Assembly (NCBI GenBank): GCA_028752905.1
Contig: JAQNBH010000007.1
Span: 18,097,233-18,161,232 of the forward strand
Source: Cladorhizidae sp. MBARI D1340-BT2
Taxonomy: Eukaryota; Porifera; Demospongiae; Poecilosclerida; Cladorhizidae
Reading direction: 5' to 3'
DNA length: 64,000 bases
The notes under the pieces are model-generated. The model saw nothing but the letters and a program-made list of their open reading frames with translations, did not search any database and had not been told where the DNA came from. How positions within the stretch are numbered: the stretch's first letter is position 1; the number at the start of each line of letters is the position of its first letter. Made by a program: the position numbers and the translations under genes. Shown here piece after piece: positions 54,301 to 59,599 of this stretch.

Positions 54301-57225
54301 TAAGTGCCCTCAGTTAGTGTACCAGCAGGACGTATGAAAAATCCAGAGAAAAATGCTGTCTGGAGTGGGTGTAGAAAGCTTGGCAATCTACCACTGAAGT
54401 GATAATCAAATCCTTCAAAAGCTATGGTATTTCAGTCGAGTCACATGATGAGACAGACAGTGTAGCAGTAAACAGTGCCAGTGAAATGACCAAACTCCAC
54501 AGATGGTGAGAGAGACTGGCAATGACGATTCCTTCACAAATGATGAAGCTGACCATGAGGAGGACAAAATACATGGATATGCAAGATTCAAGGCAAAACT
54601 AGGGGTTCCCAGATATGGTGATTTCTTAGTTATGGCAGTGCCCCAGTCCCAAGCTGCCCAGATAAGAGGAGTTTGAAATGAATGAAGATTGATATAATAA
54701 CATCACTGAAGAATTATCTTTTTAATCACCTACACCAATGTTGTGCACATGATGCGATTGAATGTGTACTATATCTTGATGTGGTTGAATGTGTATTATA
54801 TCTTGATGTGATTGAATGTGTATTATATCTTGATGTGGTGATAGAACTGGTGATTTTCAACTAAAAAAGGCATATCGTTTGGTTACCATTCACCAACAAG
54901 AGCAACATATTTCAGAAATTTCATGACTTGGAAGAATATGATCCTTTTTGAAAATGTCTTTGGTGTTTGGGGTAATTTCCTAATTTCGTTAACGAACTCA
55001 AAGAGTTAATAGATAGTTGAGTATCTCCACATCACAGGTACATGGAACATAAGGTTTTGTTGAAATCTGTGCTGTTGACTACCATCACAAGAGTATGCTT
55101 ACTAGTAAATCAACTGATCACTTCTCCATAGTGAAAATGTGCATCAGCTGCTGAATCAGCTCAGCTAGGCTGAATATTGCACACTCGCGAGTGTGTTTGT
55201 TGTATTGATGATCTTTACCAATTTTGGGTTCACTGAATCGAGAAAGAAGGACAATTTTGAGTCTTCTGGTAATACACAAAAGATGCTAGTGAAATAGAAG
55301 GTCGTGAAATTTCACAGTATTAGTATTTTGGGGGTTGCCAGTAGTTTTCGAAGGGTTTAAGGCCCACTAAAAGTATTCTAACTTGGCCAAACCACATTTA
55401 GGAAGCTAACCAGCAGTGAAAGTAGTTTTAGCCGAGGTATAAACTTTGCTGTGTTTTTTGTGTCCGCCATTTTGAAACAGAATATATTGAATACATGTAC
55501 TATCACATTCCCCTTATTATTATTTTGAATGGAATGATCAAAAAAGAAAGAAACGATAATTTACCATTATATACTCGATGACCTATTACTTATGACAACC
55601 TATAAATTACTCTTTGACTAGTAAAATATCTTGTATATAATTATGATCTAATTTTTGTTCATTTTTTTGACAAGTAAATATATTTTGGTTAAATAAAAAA
55701 TATTTTGTCTTGCTTCTATATATATAGTCTAGTCCAACAGCCACCTTTATGAAACTACTCAAAATCCATAGTAACCTTAGAATTAGTAGATGTTATTCTT
55801 TACAGTGTTTTACCAAAGGATGCACACACATATATGCAGATACAATACATTTATCACAAGTGATGTACCTAGATCATTTATAAGCCTGTGCTATTATTCT
55901 CAGTAAAATTATATGATCGCTTCTTTGCAGTGAAGTATGCAGCAGCTGCTGAGTTGCATCAGAGAGGTTGAAAATATTGCACACACACACTATTGTGCTG
56001 ATGATCTTTTACCAACTTGGGGGTGTTTTAAAAATATCTTGTATATAATTATGATCTAATTTTTGTTCATTTTTTTGACAAGTAAATATATTTTGGTTAA
56101 ATAAAAAATATTTTGTCTTGCTTCTATATATATAGTCTAGTCCAACAGCCACCTTTATGAAACTACTCAAAATCCATAGTAACCTTAGAATTAGTAGATG
56201 TTATTCTTTACAGTGTTTTACCAAAGGATGCACACACATATATGCAGATACAATACATTTATCACAAGTGATGTACCTAGATCATTTATAAGCCTGTGCT
56301 ATTATTCTCAGTAAAATTATATGATCGCTTCTTTGCAGTGAAGTATGCAGCAGCTGCTGAGTTGCATCAGAGAGGTTGAAAATATTGCACACACACACTA
56401 TTGTGCTGATGATCTTTTACCAACTTGGGGGTGTTTTACTGAATCAAGAAGCAGACTAACTCCAATCCATTGAAACATTTGCACTCTTCTCATAGTGAAG
56501 TTGTGATGAAAAGACCTATGGTACACAGAATTGTGTATGTTCATGTGTACATGTGGGGGAAGTAGATAGAAATCCTTCCACAGTTTACACTGTTATCCTT
56601 CGACTCTTCCTTCTAGTTTAAGTGGCTGCAGTTTCCCATCTGACTTTCTTTCCGCTATCTTGATTACAATCATCAGGGAAATAAACCTTGCAAGCCAGAC
56701 CCTTCACTGATTTGCACTAGTAAATGATTTGGCTAGCATGACGTGGGAATGCAAATGATGAGAGTGACCAGAGTCCCATCATGGTTGGACCAAAGACAGT
56801 TCTATGCTGTTCTGTATATCTCACATCAGATCCAGTAAAAAAAACTAAACCTATTGGCTTCATACTGTTAATATTCTTTCCAGGATAGTCAGGGAATTAT
56901 AGTAGTAATGCTACTATAGTAATGAACACTGCTGGGAAGATAGCAACCTGCTTGCCAGGCCACCAACCCCCACATTGACACCCTCAATTACATAGAAATT
57001 TTGAATTTTAAAATTAGGAGAATTGAATCTCTTCCACTTGACCAAGTTTTTGGTTTGTGTAGGTACCTTTGCTAGTACACATATACTCAATTTTAAACTC
57101 ACCTCAAGAGTCCTGCATAATGGCCTGATACCTGCTTGAGAACCACACAACAATAATCTGGTCTCATTTTCATAGGGAAACCTCTCATAGACAGATAGAT
57201 AATTGAAGCAACCAGACACATCAGC
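9271..57225 (-). CDS. semaphorin gene, 15 exons chained (sema-PSI-Ig-like)
   Basis: Spliced gene on the minus strand. Exons in order: 57225-57103, 52504-52381, 48355-48188, 38269-38169, 36592-36472, 34882-34798, 26990-26849, 26787-26684, 20880-20789, 19596-19517, 13360-13230, 13148-13029, 12567-12536, 11073-10903 and 9369-9271. Junction phases in order are 0,1,1,0,1,2,0,2,1,0,2,2,1,1, and every join keeps the frame open. Exons 1-11 give the sema beta-propeller (GCFNYLSVYERF, LLLCGSQAGIRPLC, LQLFYIFLRERD, FTKANIAC, GTAICVYTAF, RLFVSTSTKLYSLPMERC). Exon 12 completes a PSI knot. Exons 14-15 resemble an Ig domain. Semaphorins are secreted or membrane-bound ligands of plexins. The first sema strands and the start codon are missing, and the C-terminus is unresolved. 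Introns range from 61 bp to about 9.9 kb. Confidence 0.88.
9589..10203. mobile_element. MITE-like element with TACYGTATT ends
   Basis: The left end TACTGTATTTACTGGAATAG is the imperfect complement of the right end (ATTCGAGGAAATATGA). The internal sequence has repeated GAGGGTGCATTCTATTTGA-type motifs. A second copy with the same kind of ends is at 43636-44242. A plus-strand ORF inside (9978-10244) shows no recognisable domain. Confidence 0.6.
10204..10902. other. intron stretch, nothing recognised
   Basis: AT-rich sequence inside the intron between exons 15 and 14. I see no exon, known repeat or RNA gene in it. Confidence 0.5.
10903..11073 (-). CDS. semaphorin exon 14 (Ig-like domain)
   Basis: Acceptor CCTTCCAG, donor GTAG|GTAAGC, phase 1 to 1. 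The peptide contains PECTVVGIAVDHETIRCMVG, consistent with the first Cys strand of an Ig domain, then a Thr-rich loop and PYDSSTPCEVEF. The distance from this Cys (ETIRC) to the YGC in exon 15 is about 58 residues, a normal Ig spacing. The usual core Trp is not obvious, so the domain is divergent. A plus-strand ORF overlapping here is a shadow. Confidence 0.8.
11545..12053 (+). other. ORF fragments with acidic duplicated tail
   Basis: Two plus-strand open stretches lie in the intron (11545-11730 and 11847-12053). The second ends in an acidic repeat, DVDKITSDEECIDS, present twice because of a 48-bp tandem duplication (11943-12038). I do not recognise a family. Acidic tails like this occur near the N-terminus of some transposase proteins, but that is only a guess. 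Confidence 0.3.
11943..12038. repeat. 48-bp tandem duplication
   Basis: Two nearly identical units beginning (G/T)TGGATGTAGATAAGATT, in frame with the acidic ORF that contains them. Confidence 0.9.
12536..12567 (-). CDS. semaphorin exon 13 (32-bp micro-exon)
   Basis: Tiny exon, phase 2 to 1. It encodes HIHTGKVADCE between a GGCAGAG acceptor and a GAAG|GTACTT donor. The alternative acceptor two bases upstream would put a stop in exon 14, so phase selects this start. Confidence 0.6.
13029..13148 (-). CDS. semaphorin exon 12 (PSI domain)
   Basis: Acceptor TTTTTGACAG, donor ACCA|GTAAGG, phase 2 to 2. It encodes PCIRVRDPHCVWNNISSRC, the plexin-semaphorin-integrin signature (C-x-x-x-R-D-P-x-C-x-W), completing the cysteine knot begun by the ERCHRFQGC of exon 11. 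It is followed by a Ser/Gly/Asn-rich linker. Confidence 0.9.
13230..13360 (-). CDS. semaphorin exon 11 (last sema blade, start of PSI)
   Basis: Acceptor TTATTACATAG, donor GCAG|GTACAT, phase 0 to 2. KRLFVSTSTKLYSLPMERCH matches the canonical last propeller strand, L-x-V-x-T-x-x-x-V-x-x-L-P-L-x-R-C, of semaphorins. An 81-bp intron separates it from exon 12. Confidence 0.92.
13361..14100. other. intron stretch, weak ORF
   Basis: A 74-codon plus-strand ORF (13564-13788) reads well but matches nothing I know. It may be part of the LINE-type remnant that follows, or chance. Confidence 0.25.
14101..15060 (+). pseudogene. decayed LINE-type reverse transcriptase C-terminal region
   Basis: Plus-strand pieces in changing frames include INEIIKRAVAAAIPAQHEPS followed by DGKHHDGANV (about 14660-14750), then YLLQRLSVAIHKEND (about 14980-15030). 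This set (ALxxAGIPxxxEP, DGKRPDG, QRLSVAIQRGN) matches the region after the reverse transcriptase in a class of invertebrate non-LTR-like proteins that I recall as mostly uncharacterised. The upstream part (14156-14540) is too decayed to read. Frameshifts and stops rule out function. Confidence 0.5.
15061..16318. other. intron stretch, nothing recognised
   Basis: Contains ATT/ACT trinucleotide-rich sequence near 15135-15200 and short repeats. No exon or mobile element was identified. Confidence 0.45.
16320..16475. repeat. foldback MITE family A, compact hairpin
   Basis: Both arms are present with almost no loop. GTATTCTCTCATGTTTCGAC on the left pairs with GTCGAAACGTCGAGAGAATAC on the right, and the outer arms pair CAACTTGGAATT with AATTCCAAGTTG. 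Confidence 0.85.
16476..19516. other. intron stretch with unrecognised ORF pieces
   Basis: Plus-strand open pieces at 17041-17259 and 17352-17540 look protein-like (FETHVNRIGAVQADVHQLQH), but I recognise no family. A poly-G tract lies near 17818. A CTGAGGA...CAAA hairpin motif lies at 18231-18260 (see findings). Confidence 0.3.
19517..19596 (-). CDS. semaphorin exon 10 (sema)
   Basis: Acceptor TTACACAG, donor CTTG|GTACGT, phase 1 to 0. It encodes NGRIVKIVWSTVT and IISEELL. With the end of exon 9 it forms the propeller strand LFLGTDNGRIVKI. The frame stays open for another 41 codons past the donor, but stopping at GTACGT gives the correct phase and family-like spacing to exon 11. Confidence 0.8.
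20789..20880 (-). CDS. semaphorin exon 9 (sema)
   Basis: Acceptor GCCTTTAG, donor ACAG|GTATCT, phase 2 to 1. It encodes LDRTCIVMSDDRTRCINQDT and then LFLGT, matching the start of a late sema blade. Confidence 0.82.
20881..22289. other. intron stretch, nothing firm
   Basis: Plus-strand open pieces (21186-21371 and 21720-21986) and a short ORF starting MTAEELFDITEPDNIGEQET near 22039 were seen. They may be the decayed middle of the pogo-like element whose end is at 22290-22640, but I cannot align them. Confidence 0.25.
22290..22640 (+). pseudogene. pogo/Tigger-like transposase C-terminal remnant
   Basis: The plus strand reads DVLLNKPFKTAYRDLCNEWM, then EKSLNAVGNIRAS, HSFKTS and DGLIHCLNASGVA. 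This matches the end of DDE_1 (pogo/Tigger/CENP-B) transposases, with the QPLDVxLNKPFK block, the GNIKR block, SFKxCGI and a final acidic/LIHCL segment. A TAA replaces the Gln-Pro codon region before DVLL, and an indel disrupts the middle, so it is dead. It is on the opposite strand from the remnant at the left edge. Confidence 0.75.
23117..23192. repeat. tandem duplication, 38 bp unit
   Basis: Two identical units starting GCTCGTGTAATGGTACATAT and ending ACAAGCGATTA. Confidence 0.92.
23193..26683. other. intron stretch with repeat pieces
   Basis: No exon found. Module C traces lie near 24800-24850, TA tracts near 25098 and 26202, and module B traces at about 25850-26200 (TTTTAGCTGATATTTAAAC, CATTTTGAAATAGGAGTCAA). 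Confidence 0.45.
26684..26787 (-). CDS. semaphorin exon 8 (sema)
   Basis: Acceptor ATTGCAG, donor TATAT|GTGAGT, phase 0 to 2. It encodes CNNDGRPENLQDFTTVNKPI and NPVLILDGY, corresponding to the sema segment with conserved ...F...HPLM...V. It is 61 bp from exon 7. Confidence 0.8.
26849..26990 (-). CDS. semaphorin exon 7 (sema)
   Basis: Acceptor TCCTTTACAG, donor TTGAG|GTAAGG, phase 2 to 0. It encodes GPRGTAICVYTAFTEEDF, matching the sema motif G-S-A-V-C-x-[YF]-x-x-x-D-[IV]. Then come VFRNDIVDPHG and an acidic stretch. Confidence 0.88.
27890..28300 (+). pseudogene. Kolobok transposase, N-terminal exons
   Basis: ATG at 27890 opens a basic peptide (MGKRTEKHFKQKGQGFKKSD). A GC-AG intron (28011-28070, GCAAGT...TTTGTTAG) joins in frame to SLLDPVGGIAPSVNLHLP. 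Further on, the useful frame shifts by one base to RSAASVAVATGSTGSTSLDS, so at least one indel has occurred. The basic start is plausible as a nuclear localisation region. Confidence 0.6.
28486..28866 (+). pseudogene. Kolobok/Mutator-like transposase catalytic core, copy 1
   Basis: Encodes DVSITVDGTWLRQGHKSNYG, LVAVMFWDTGEVLDYYLMSK and CQACARRP. The family (Mutator-like transposase domain) has V-D-G-T-W-x-x-R-G around the first catalytic Asp and a following vL.[SN].[YF]C..C block, so this is the start of the DDE fold. Stops and frameshifts on both sides make it a pseudogene piece. The same piece in copy 2 is at 31767-32021. Confidence 0.8.
29161..29416. repeat. 128-bp tandem duplication inside Kolobok copy 1
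   Basis: The segment starting AGTTTTGAGTTGGTGTAAGT occurs at 29161 and 29289. It covers the transposase SWCKFNPACAKGE block. Copy 2 lacks this whole region, so whether the duplication predates the copying is unknown. Confidence 0.88.
30615..33278 (+). mobile_element. Kolobok-type DNA transposon, copy 2
   Basis: Head-to-tail with copy 1, sharing the TTAA at 30611-30614 and ending at TTAA 33279-33282. It is nearly identical to copy 1 over most of its length. It keeps the HSGLEDITAVMDMLPPLSS block (about 31649-31705) that copy 1 lost, but lacks about 545 bp equivalent to 28960-29500 (HEYCP, SWCK, NEFNSVVW blocks). Neither copy can encode a full transposase. The same GC-AG intron is present (about 31140-31200). 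Confidence 0.82.
31767..32021 (+). pseudogene. Kolobok/Mutator-like transposase core, copy 2
   Basis: Same VDGTWLRQGHKSNYG core as copy 1, with MSWDTGEVLDYYLMS. The Cys pair after it is lost through a frameshift (reads NFKLVREDLKMKQ), so the zinc-binding or structural Cys block is absent. Confidence 0.75.
33283..34797. other. intron stretch with short hairpin
   Basis: GCTAATTGGCATG...CACCAATTAGC (33317-33362) forms a small inverted repeat just outside Kolobok copy 2. The region 34140-34290 resembles sequence at 44640-44770 and 51590-51660 (TAGCTATAG-rich), a minor dispersed repeat. No exon seen. Confidence 0.4.
34798..34882 (-). CDS. semaphorin exon 6 (sema)
   Basis: Acceptor TTTTATTTAG, donor AATAT|GTAAGT, phase 1 to 2. 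It encodes SVIVSEGGRYFEKAGW and YMYGSFSGN, between the ANIAC block of exon 5 and the GTAICVY block of exon 7, as expected for a sema domain. Confidence 0.8.
36472..36592 (-). CDS. semaphorin exon 5 (sema)
   Basis: Acceptor GTCAACTCAG, donor AATAA|GTAAGT, phase 0 to 1. It encodes NDRGRQGIFTSFTKANIACH, aligning with the sema motif N-D-x-G-G...W-T-[TS]-F-x-K-A-x-L-x-C, then RPQTFEFYSGIEF. Confidence 0.9.
36593..37673. other. intron stretch
   Basis: Contains mononucleotide T/G runs near 36978-37005. No exon or mobile element recognised. Confidence 0.45.
37674..37840. repeat. foldback MITE family A, both arms
   Basis: Left arm with CAGTTGACATAACAAAATTA; right arm with CTGATGAAGGCTAGAGCATT, TAGTCGAAATGTCGAC and an ATTATTGAGGAAGTTGTTG outer end. 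Confidence 0.8.
38169..38269 (-). CDS. semaphorin exon 4 (sema)
   Basis: Acceptor TCCACAACAG, donor TCCTTA|GTAAGT, phase 1 to 0. It encodes GPVQFQQYIKRDFGPNLQLF and IFLRERD. This matches the diagnostic semaphorin run P-x-F-V...V-Y-F-F-F-R-E. It was found by phase and motif search because it is too short to stand out as an ORF. Confidence 0.9.
38270..39747. other. intron stretch before the gypsy element
   Basis: No exon recognised. A CA repeat lies near 39536-39552. Part of 39550-39745 could be the 5' LTR of the gypsy remnant, but no matching 3' copy was identified. Confidence 0.35.
39790..40210 (+). pseudogene. gypsy gag remnant
   Basis: ATG at 39790, then VPSPYTTGDAQQWFEICSS, with WLELTENEQKDSQTAKDKIV further on (frameshifted) and the RKLLPGEAVLHDFKTLLE block near 40030-40070. 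This matches the invertebrate gypsy gag pattern (TGDAxxWFxRF, ALKLPTLL, WLELTxEQ, RxLxPGE). No functional capsid reading frame survives. Confidence 0.75.
40685..41250 (+). pseudogene. gypsy protease and RT remnant
   Basis: MLDSGSAVSL (about 40720) is a retropepsin active-site motif (D-[ST]-G). KVQHDFVAVDKLVAPMIL is the protease tail. LKNGCWQMPI leads to FQFKLMPFGLT and RGFSAVAVYIDNI of the reverse transcriptase. The RT box reads YIDN instead of YxDD, so a catalytic Asp is lost in addition to frameshifts. An imperfect duplication of about 24 bp repeats the GGGACxATTTCAATTCAAGT segment near 41076-41120. Confidence 0.8.
41521..41905 (+). pseudogene. gypsy RNase H remnant
   Basis: A 99-codon open stretch with FTWTPQGNTAFELLKNLI (end of RT connection) and FTFYTDASAIGLGAVLEQDN (RNase H, catalytic Asp of YTDAS present), then ASRVLTKAEHQY. 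A frameshift follows, after which LATDHAPLQRI continues the domain. Confidence 0.85.
42230..42900 (+). pseudogene. gypsy integrase remnant
   Basis: Frame-shifted pieces include ITKTQTMAYHPQGDRMVKKF (about 42440-42500), the conserved T-x-Y-H-P-Q-[GT]-[DN]-G-x-x-E-R-x-N motif of the retroviral-type integrase core. The catalytic Glu position reads Lys (MVKKF instead of MVERF). Downstream, DEVTMQENLPQLLF precedes the element's end. Confidence 0.75.
43400..43635. repeat. dispersed repeat module B
   Basis: Copy of the family with AATAGGGGTCAAACCATGTA and a nearby TTTTAACCAAGCTATGAATT. Immediately followed by the TACCGTATT element. Confidence 0.5.
43636..44242. mobile_element. MITE-like element with TACCGTATT ends
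   Basis: The left end TACCGTATTCATTCAAATAA is the imperfect inverse of the right end TTCTATTTGAGTGAATATGGTA. 607 bp with no clear coding frame. Same family as 9589-10203. Confidence 0.65.
45231..47149. mobile_element. DNA transposon of about 1.9 kb with perfect long TIRs
   Basis: Ends are perfect inverted repeats of about 30 bp beginning TGTGATACGATCTGAGAAAA and continuing GGGCCCACTT. Flanks allow a TA target duplication (45229-45230 and 47150-47151), or AT if the TIR starts one base further in. This leaves the superfamily open: TA fits Tc1/mariner, AT fits ISL2EU. Two matching TGACGTCAT-type palindromes occur at about 45467 and 46099. Open frames inside (46150-46545 and 46691-47071 on the minus strand) may be remnants of its protein. 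It sits in the intron between semaphorin exons 4 and 3. Confidence 0.75.
46150..46545 (-). CDS. unrecognised ORF inside the TIR element
   Basis: 131-codon ORF, the longest in the window. It contains HIIPAKGLSPERQWYLFDSI followed by RQFCPEKDKDITCPKP. That run resembles a tail found in proteins of invertebrate transposons (LSAERQWYL...CPLP), which I know only as uncharacterised. A Ser/Pro-rich region and a basic end follow. No catalytic core is visible here; a second minus-strand ORF upstream (46691-47071) is basic and duplicated (FPSVFFRARGN, FPSVFVATL). It may be partly functional or a relic. Confidence 0.4.
   Translation of the reverse strand: MLQLERLLCLKKFSGIKRFHQFIFSSSDPGTVTAKERSDTVQHRFVLAKHCWTPTVTDMPHIIPAKGLSPERQWYLFDSIRQFCPEKDKDITCPKPSSFLKPSSRAAHQWLTRMWRTRPYQHHRQKGSARV
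47150..48187. other. intron stretch with module C trace
   Basis: Module C-like sequence at about 47165-47340 (GGTACAGTCAATAAGATATG; TGACAAGTCAATCCAATATA). The rest is AT-rich without recognised features. Confidence 0.4.
48188..48355 (-). CDS. semaphorin exon 3 (sema)
   Basis: Acceptor TATCTATAG, donor AAATG|GTAAGT, phase 1 to 1. It encodes TTFFSAGFYEELPDGPSIAR and LRERLKPREVSAWLNG, aligning with the sema blocks L-Y-x-G-T-x-x-D-F-x-G-x-D-x-x-I-x-R and L-R-T-E...W-L-N-x-P. Confidence 0.9.
49110..49510. repeat. degenerate tandem/palindromic satellite-like region
   Basis: Irregular copies of TGAACTATGGATGTCC, CTCTGCCATCTGCAGAT and GGATATCC-containing units in both orientations over about 400 bp. 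ORFs on both strands here reflect the repeat and are not genes. Confidence 0.6.
49835..49856. repeat. poly-C tract
   Basis: A run of 22 C, with shorter C runs at 49750 and 49804. Similar C or G runs occur near 9738, 17818 and 36124. Confidence 0.9.
50157..50444 (-). other. unrecognised intronic ORF
   Basis: 95 codons on the minus strand, starting near a MASVVLLSFYQPSGGNKIAI stretch, then KPPKRHDVENTSYTEDKMLC and a Gln/Ser/Pro-rich end. Composition is protein-like and the frame ends with TAA. It lies in the intron between semaphorin exons 3 and 2 on the same strand. It could be a gene fragment or an alternative exon; I recognise no family. Confidence 0.25.
50500..52080. other. intron stretch with repeat module pieces
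   Basis: Module C traces near 50800-50850 and 51190-51250, module D at about 51310-51400 (CCTTGAAGAAGTTTACAGTT), and a TA tract at 51060. Sequence at 51780-51920 resembles 54480-54560 (GGTGGGAGAGACCGGTGATG), another minor repeat. Confidence 0.4.
52090..52270. repeat. perfect tandem duplication, 91 bp unit
   Basis: The unit starting CACCGGTGAGGGTTAAAAGT occurs twice in succession without differences that I can see. The unit contains module B sequence (CTCAAACCAATACGGGGAAT). Confidence 0.95.
52381..52504 (-). CDS. semaphorin exon 2 (sema)
   Basis: Acceptor TTTGTTGTGCAG, donor CTAGTG|GTAAGG, phase 0 to 1. It encodes NGSFGNATAPSRATRSLISV and FGEFREYGSDPSSG. It sits between the CGSQAGIRPLC block and the FFSAGFYEEL block. 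The expected Cys-Pro-x-D/Y of many semaphorins is not seen, so the domain is divergent here. The neighbouring-frame ORF over the same bases is a shadow. Confidence 0.78.
52624..52909. repeat. foldback MITE family A, best-preserved copy
   Basis: Both arms intact: left arm ATAATCAACTCGAAATTGTA with CAACTAGATGCTCTAGCCTT; right arm GAAGGCTAGAGCATCTAGTC with TCGAGTTGATTATTGAGAAG and outer end TATGTCAACTGAG. The loop holds three degenerate ATGCAGCAGTGTGTG(C/T)A units. Confidence 0.88.
52910..55622. other. intron stretch with repeats only
   Basis: Module C at about 53850-54010, module B at about 55280-55500, and the 27-bp tandem repeat at 54757. No semaphorin exon was found in this interval, and none is required by phase. 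Confidence 0.45.
54757..54837. repeat. 27-bp tandem repeat, three copies
   Basis: Unit (A/G)TTGAATGTGTATTATATC... repeats three times and by chance encodes ECVLYLDV(V/I) in one frame. Confidence 0.9.
55623..56438. repeat. recent tandem duplication, 408 bp unit
   Basis: The unit beginning AAAATATCTTGTATATAATT starts at 55623 and again at 56031, ending in CAACTTGGGGGTGTTTTA. The copies appear identical by eye. The unit contains module D sequence. Confidence 0.95.
57103..57225 (-). CDS. semaphorin exon 1 of chain (sema)
   Basis: Acceptor TTTGATTGCAG, donor TTGAG|GTGAGT, phase 0 to 0. It encodes GCFNYLSVYERFPYE and TRLLLCGSQAGIRPLC, matching the semaphorin blocks C-x-N-Y-I-x-V and L-[YF]-V-C-G-T-x-A-F-x-P-x-C. 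It begins with an acceptor, so at least one upstream exon (signal peptide and first sema strands) must exist. Confidence 0.9.
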
Positions 57226-57339
57226 CTGCAATCAAACAAATAGTATTATATATTACTTAAAAATAATGATCTAGCCAAGAGAGAAAATTTTGATAACTGA
57301 ATTCCATTAACATGGTATGTCACAAAATACACCGATTCT

Positions 57340-57610
57340 TGTCCTTCATGTTTAGAACAGGCACCTCATCCATGTTTAGGACAAACACCTTCAGCTTTAG
57401 GATAATGAATACCTTCATGAAGTAGGACTGGTAACACCTTCATGTTTAGGACAGGTAACACCTTCACATTTAGGACAGGCAACCACTTCATGTTTAGGAC
57501 AGGTAACACCTTCATGTATAGGATAGGCAACCACTTCATGTTTAGCAAAAGGTACGATTTTCGTGTTTAGGACAGGTAATCCCTTGATTGGTAACCCCTT
57601 CATGTTCATG
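57340..57610. repeat. 24-bp minisatellite
   Basis: Degenerate units around ACACCTTCATGTTTAGGACA. On the minus strand they give an 8-residue repeat (HEGVTCPK / HEVVACPK), making an open frame of 84 codons (57415-57669) that is a repeat artefact rather than a likely gene. Confidence 0.85.
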
Positions 57611-57769
57611 GATGGACAGGTTAGCAGAAAAGAAAATGTGCTGGTTTTGTGCAATTGCTCTATGTTCAAATTTGCTCAACAATATGGAAGTACTTATTTA
57701 ATAGCTGTACGCAAGCTATATATGCGACAAAAAACAGATTTATGAAATATGAGAATTGAATATGACTTA

Positions 57770-59270
57770 TCAAAAAAGAAAGTAAACAAGTGTAGATCAA
57801 AAACATTGAGAGTGCCCAAAATAATGTAGACCAAATATAATTTAAAAACCGAGTACAATAATAATGTCAATTATTATTGTAAAAGGAAGAGACCTCTGAG
57901 TATTTGTCATCTGCATTGGTAAATTCTTGGATTTTTTCAATTTCGGTAAAAGTCAATCCATTATATATTTTTGTTGTTGTTGTTGTTATTGATTTTTTCC
58001 TTTCTATAAATATCATAGACGATCAGCTCCTTCAAGAAGTTAGTAGCAGTTGCTCAGAACTAATCCATCGTACCAGATGTTATTTTTTACCACCTTTACG
58101 AGTGAAGTACATACATATATATATACAAAAATGTGTTTATAAACAATTATATATGATTAGAATCTGCCCATGTAGACCATAACCAGTAAGATGACCATTT
58201 ACAATTTAAAATTATTTACACTACAGATTTTAAGTTCTTGGAGGAGCTGATTGCCTATGGTGCATATATTGGAATACTATTAAAATGATAAATTGTCATT
58301 TAACTGGCTGTGTTCTACATGGGTACAGTTTGTTTCTGTTCTTCATTGTCAAGTCAATTTAAATAGTTGTTTTTGTTTTGTTTTGTTTCGAGTTGTTTCC
58401 TGGTTCTTTTTGGTTTTCTAATGTTATTTCTGTATCTTTGTTAATCAGAAGAAGACCATAAGCCAGAGTTTCAGGGTCCTAGGGCCTTAAAACACATTTT
58501 CTTACTTGTTTGTTAGTATTGTATACTTCACATAATGCCACATGTCATGCCTTGCTGCTATTGCTGTTCATGCACACAACATTGTCCACTACACAGAAAT
58601 CAATATTCGGTTGTTATTCCTGACTGTACACATGTAGGGCTAGCTACAGTCTCCTCCATCAAGGACTTGGTAACAGTTGCTCAAGAGAACTCCACCAACT
58701 AACAGCTGATGTTTTGGTCGAGGATCAGCAACAGCCTCCTTTGGACTTGGTAGCAGTTGCCCAGGAGAGAGAACTCCACAAACCAAACAGCAAAACTTAA
58801 CAGTTGTTCATACTACTACTATCATAGTTGTCTTGACTCAATTCCAAACATAAAACAGCATGTGAGCTAGCATGACACTGTATCATCGACAAGCTATGCT
58901 ACCCATGCCTTTTTACTGCAATCAGTAGTCGGTGGACATGCATTATAATACATAGTTGGAGTCTTCTGGTACTAAAGGCTTTTTTTTTATGAATAAACCT
59001 ATTATGTGCAACTTATGCAACTAGGGGGCAAACTAAGTCTTGAAGACAGTTTTTCAAATTTTCAAGGGGTTTTGCACTGCCATTTACTAACTTAATTCAA
59101 GGTATACTTAGAGTTTTTCTGGAGCTAACCACCAATTAAGCAGCCAAGAAGCTGTCCACATAATTTTTTTAGCTGAAAGGTGTGAATGTGGCTTTTGGGA
59201 GGGATCACTGTCCACCATTTTAAAAGTGAGTCTAACCAATACAATGAGTTATACTGCACTGGCTTGATAT
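57770..59270. repeat. composite dispersed repeat (modules C-D-B), second array
   Basis: A partial C-D copy (57770-58110) is followed by a full C-D-B succession. C at 58160-58380 has a hairpin (GTAGACCATAACCAGTAAGA against CATTTAACTGGCTGTGTTCTAC). D at 58650-58800 occurs twice (GGTAACAGTTGCTCAAGAG; GGTAGCAGTTGCCCAGGAG). B is at 59000-59270 (AAAAGTGAGTCTAACCAATA). No coding potential seen. Confidence 0.6.
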
Positions 59271-59599
59271 ATGATAAATATTCATGGCTCACAAGTATTT
59301 TCCTGGTTTTGTTGAAATTCAGTTAACTATTTTTTACAAGAGTTAAGTTTCTCAGTAAATCAATGCACTATTCAGTGACAAAAATGAAGGGTTGAATCAG
59401 CTGAACATTTCACACTTGAACATGGTTATTGCATGGATGATGTTTACAAATTTTTATATTTTACAAATCAGGAAACCAGTTAGTCACTACAATGTATTGG
59501 ACAATTTGTATTCTACTGAGTAGTAAATGAATGGATCTGTTACCACAGGTAAGCTTAGTGTAGAGAAAAGGTATAGATGGAAGGTAGGAGCAGATGTGG

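Noticed and set aside
57366..57669. Cys/His-rich ORF resembling a zinc-binding protein
   Set aside because: The CPKH pattern is a product of a 24-bp minisatellite, with no spacing typical of a zinc finger.
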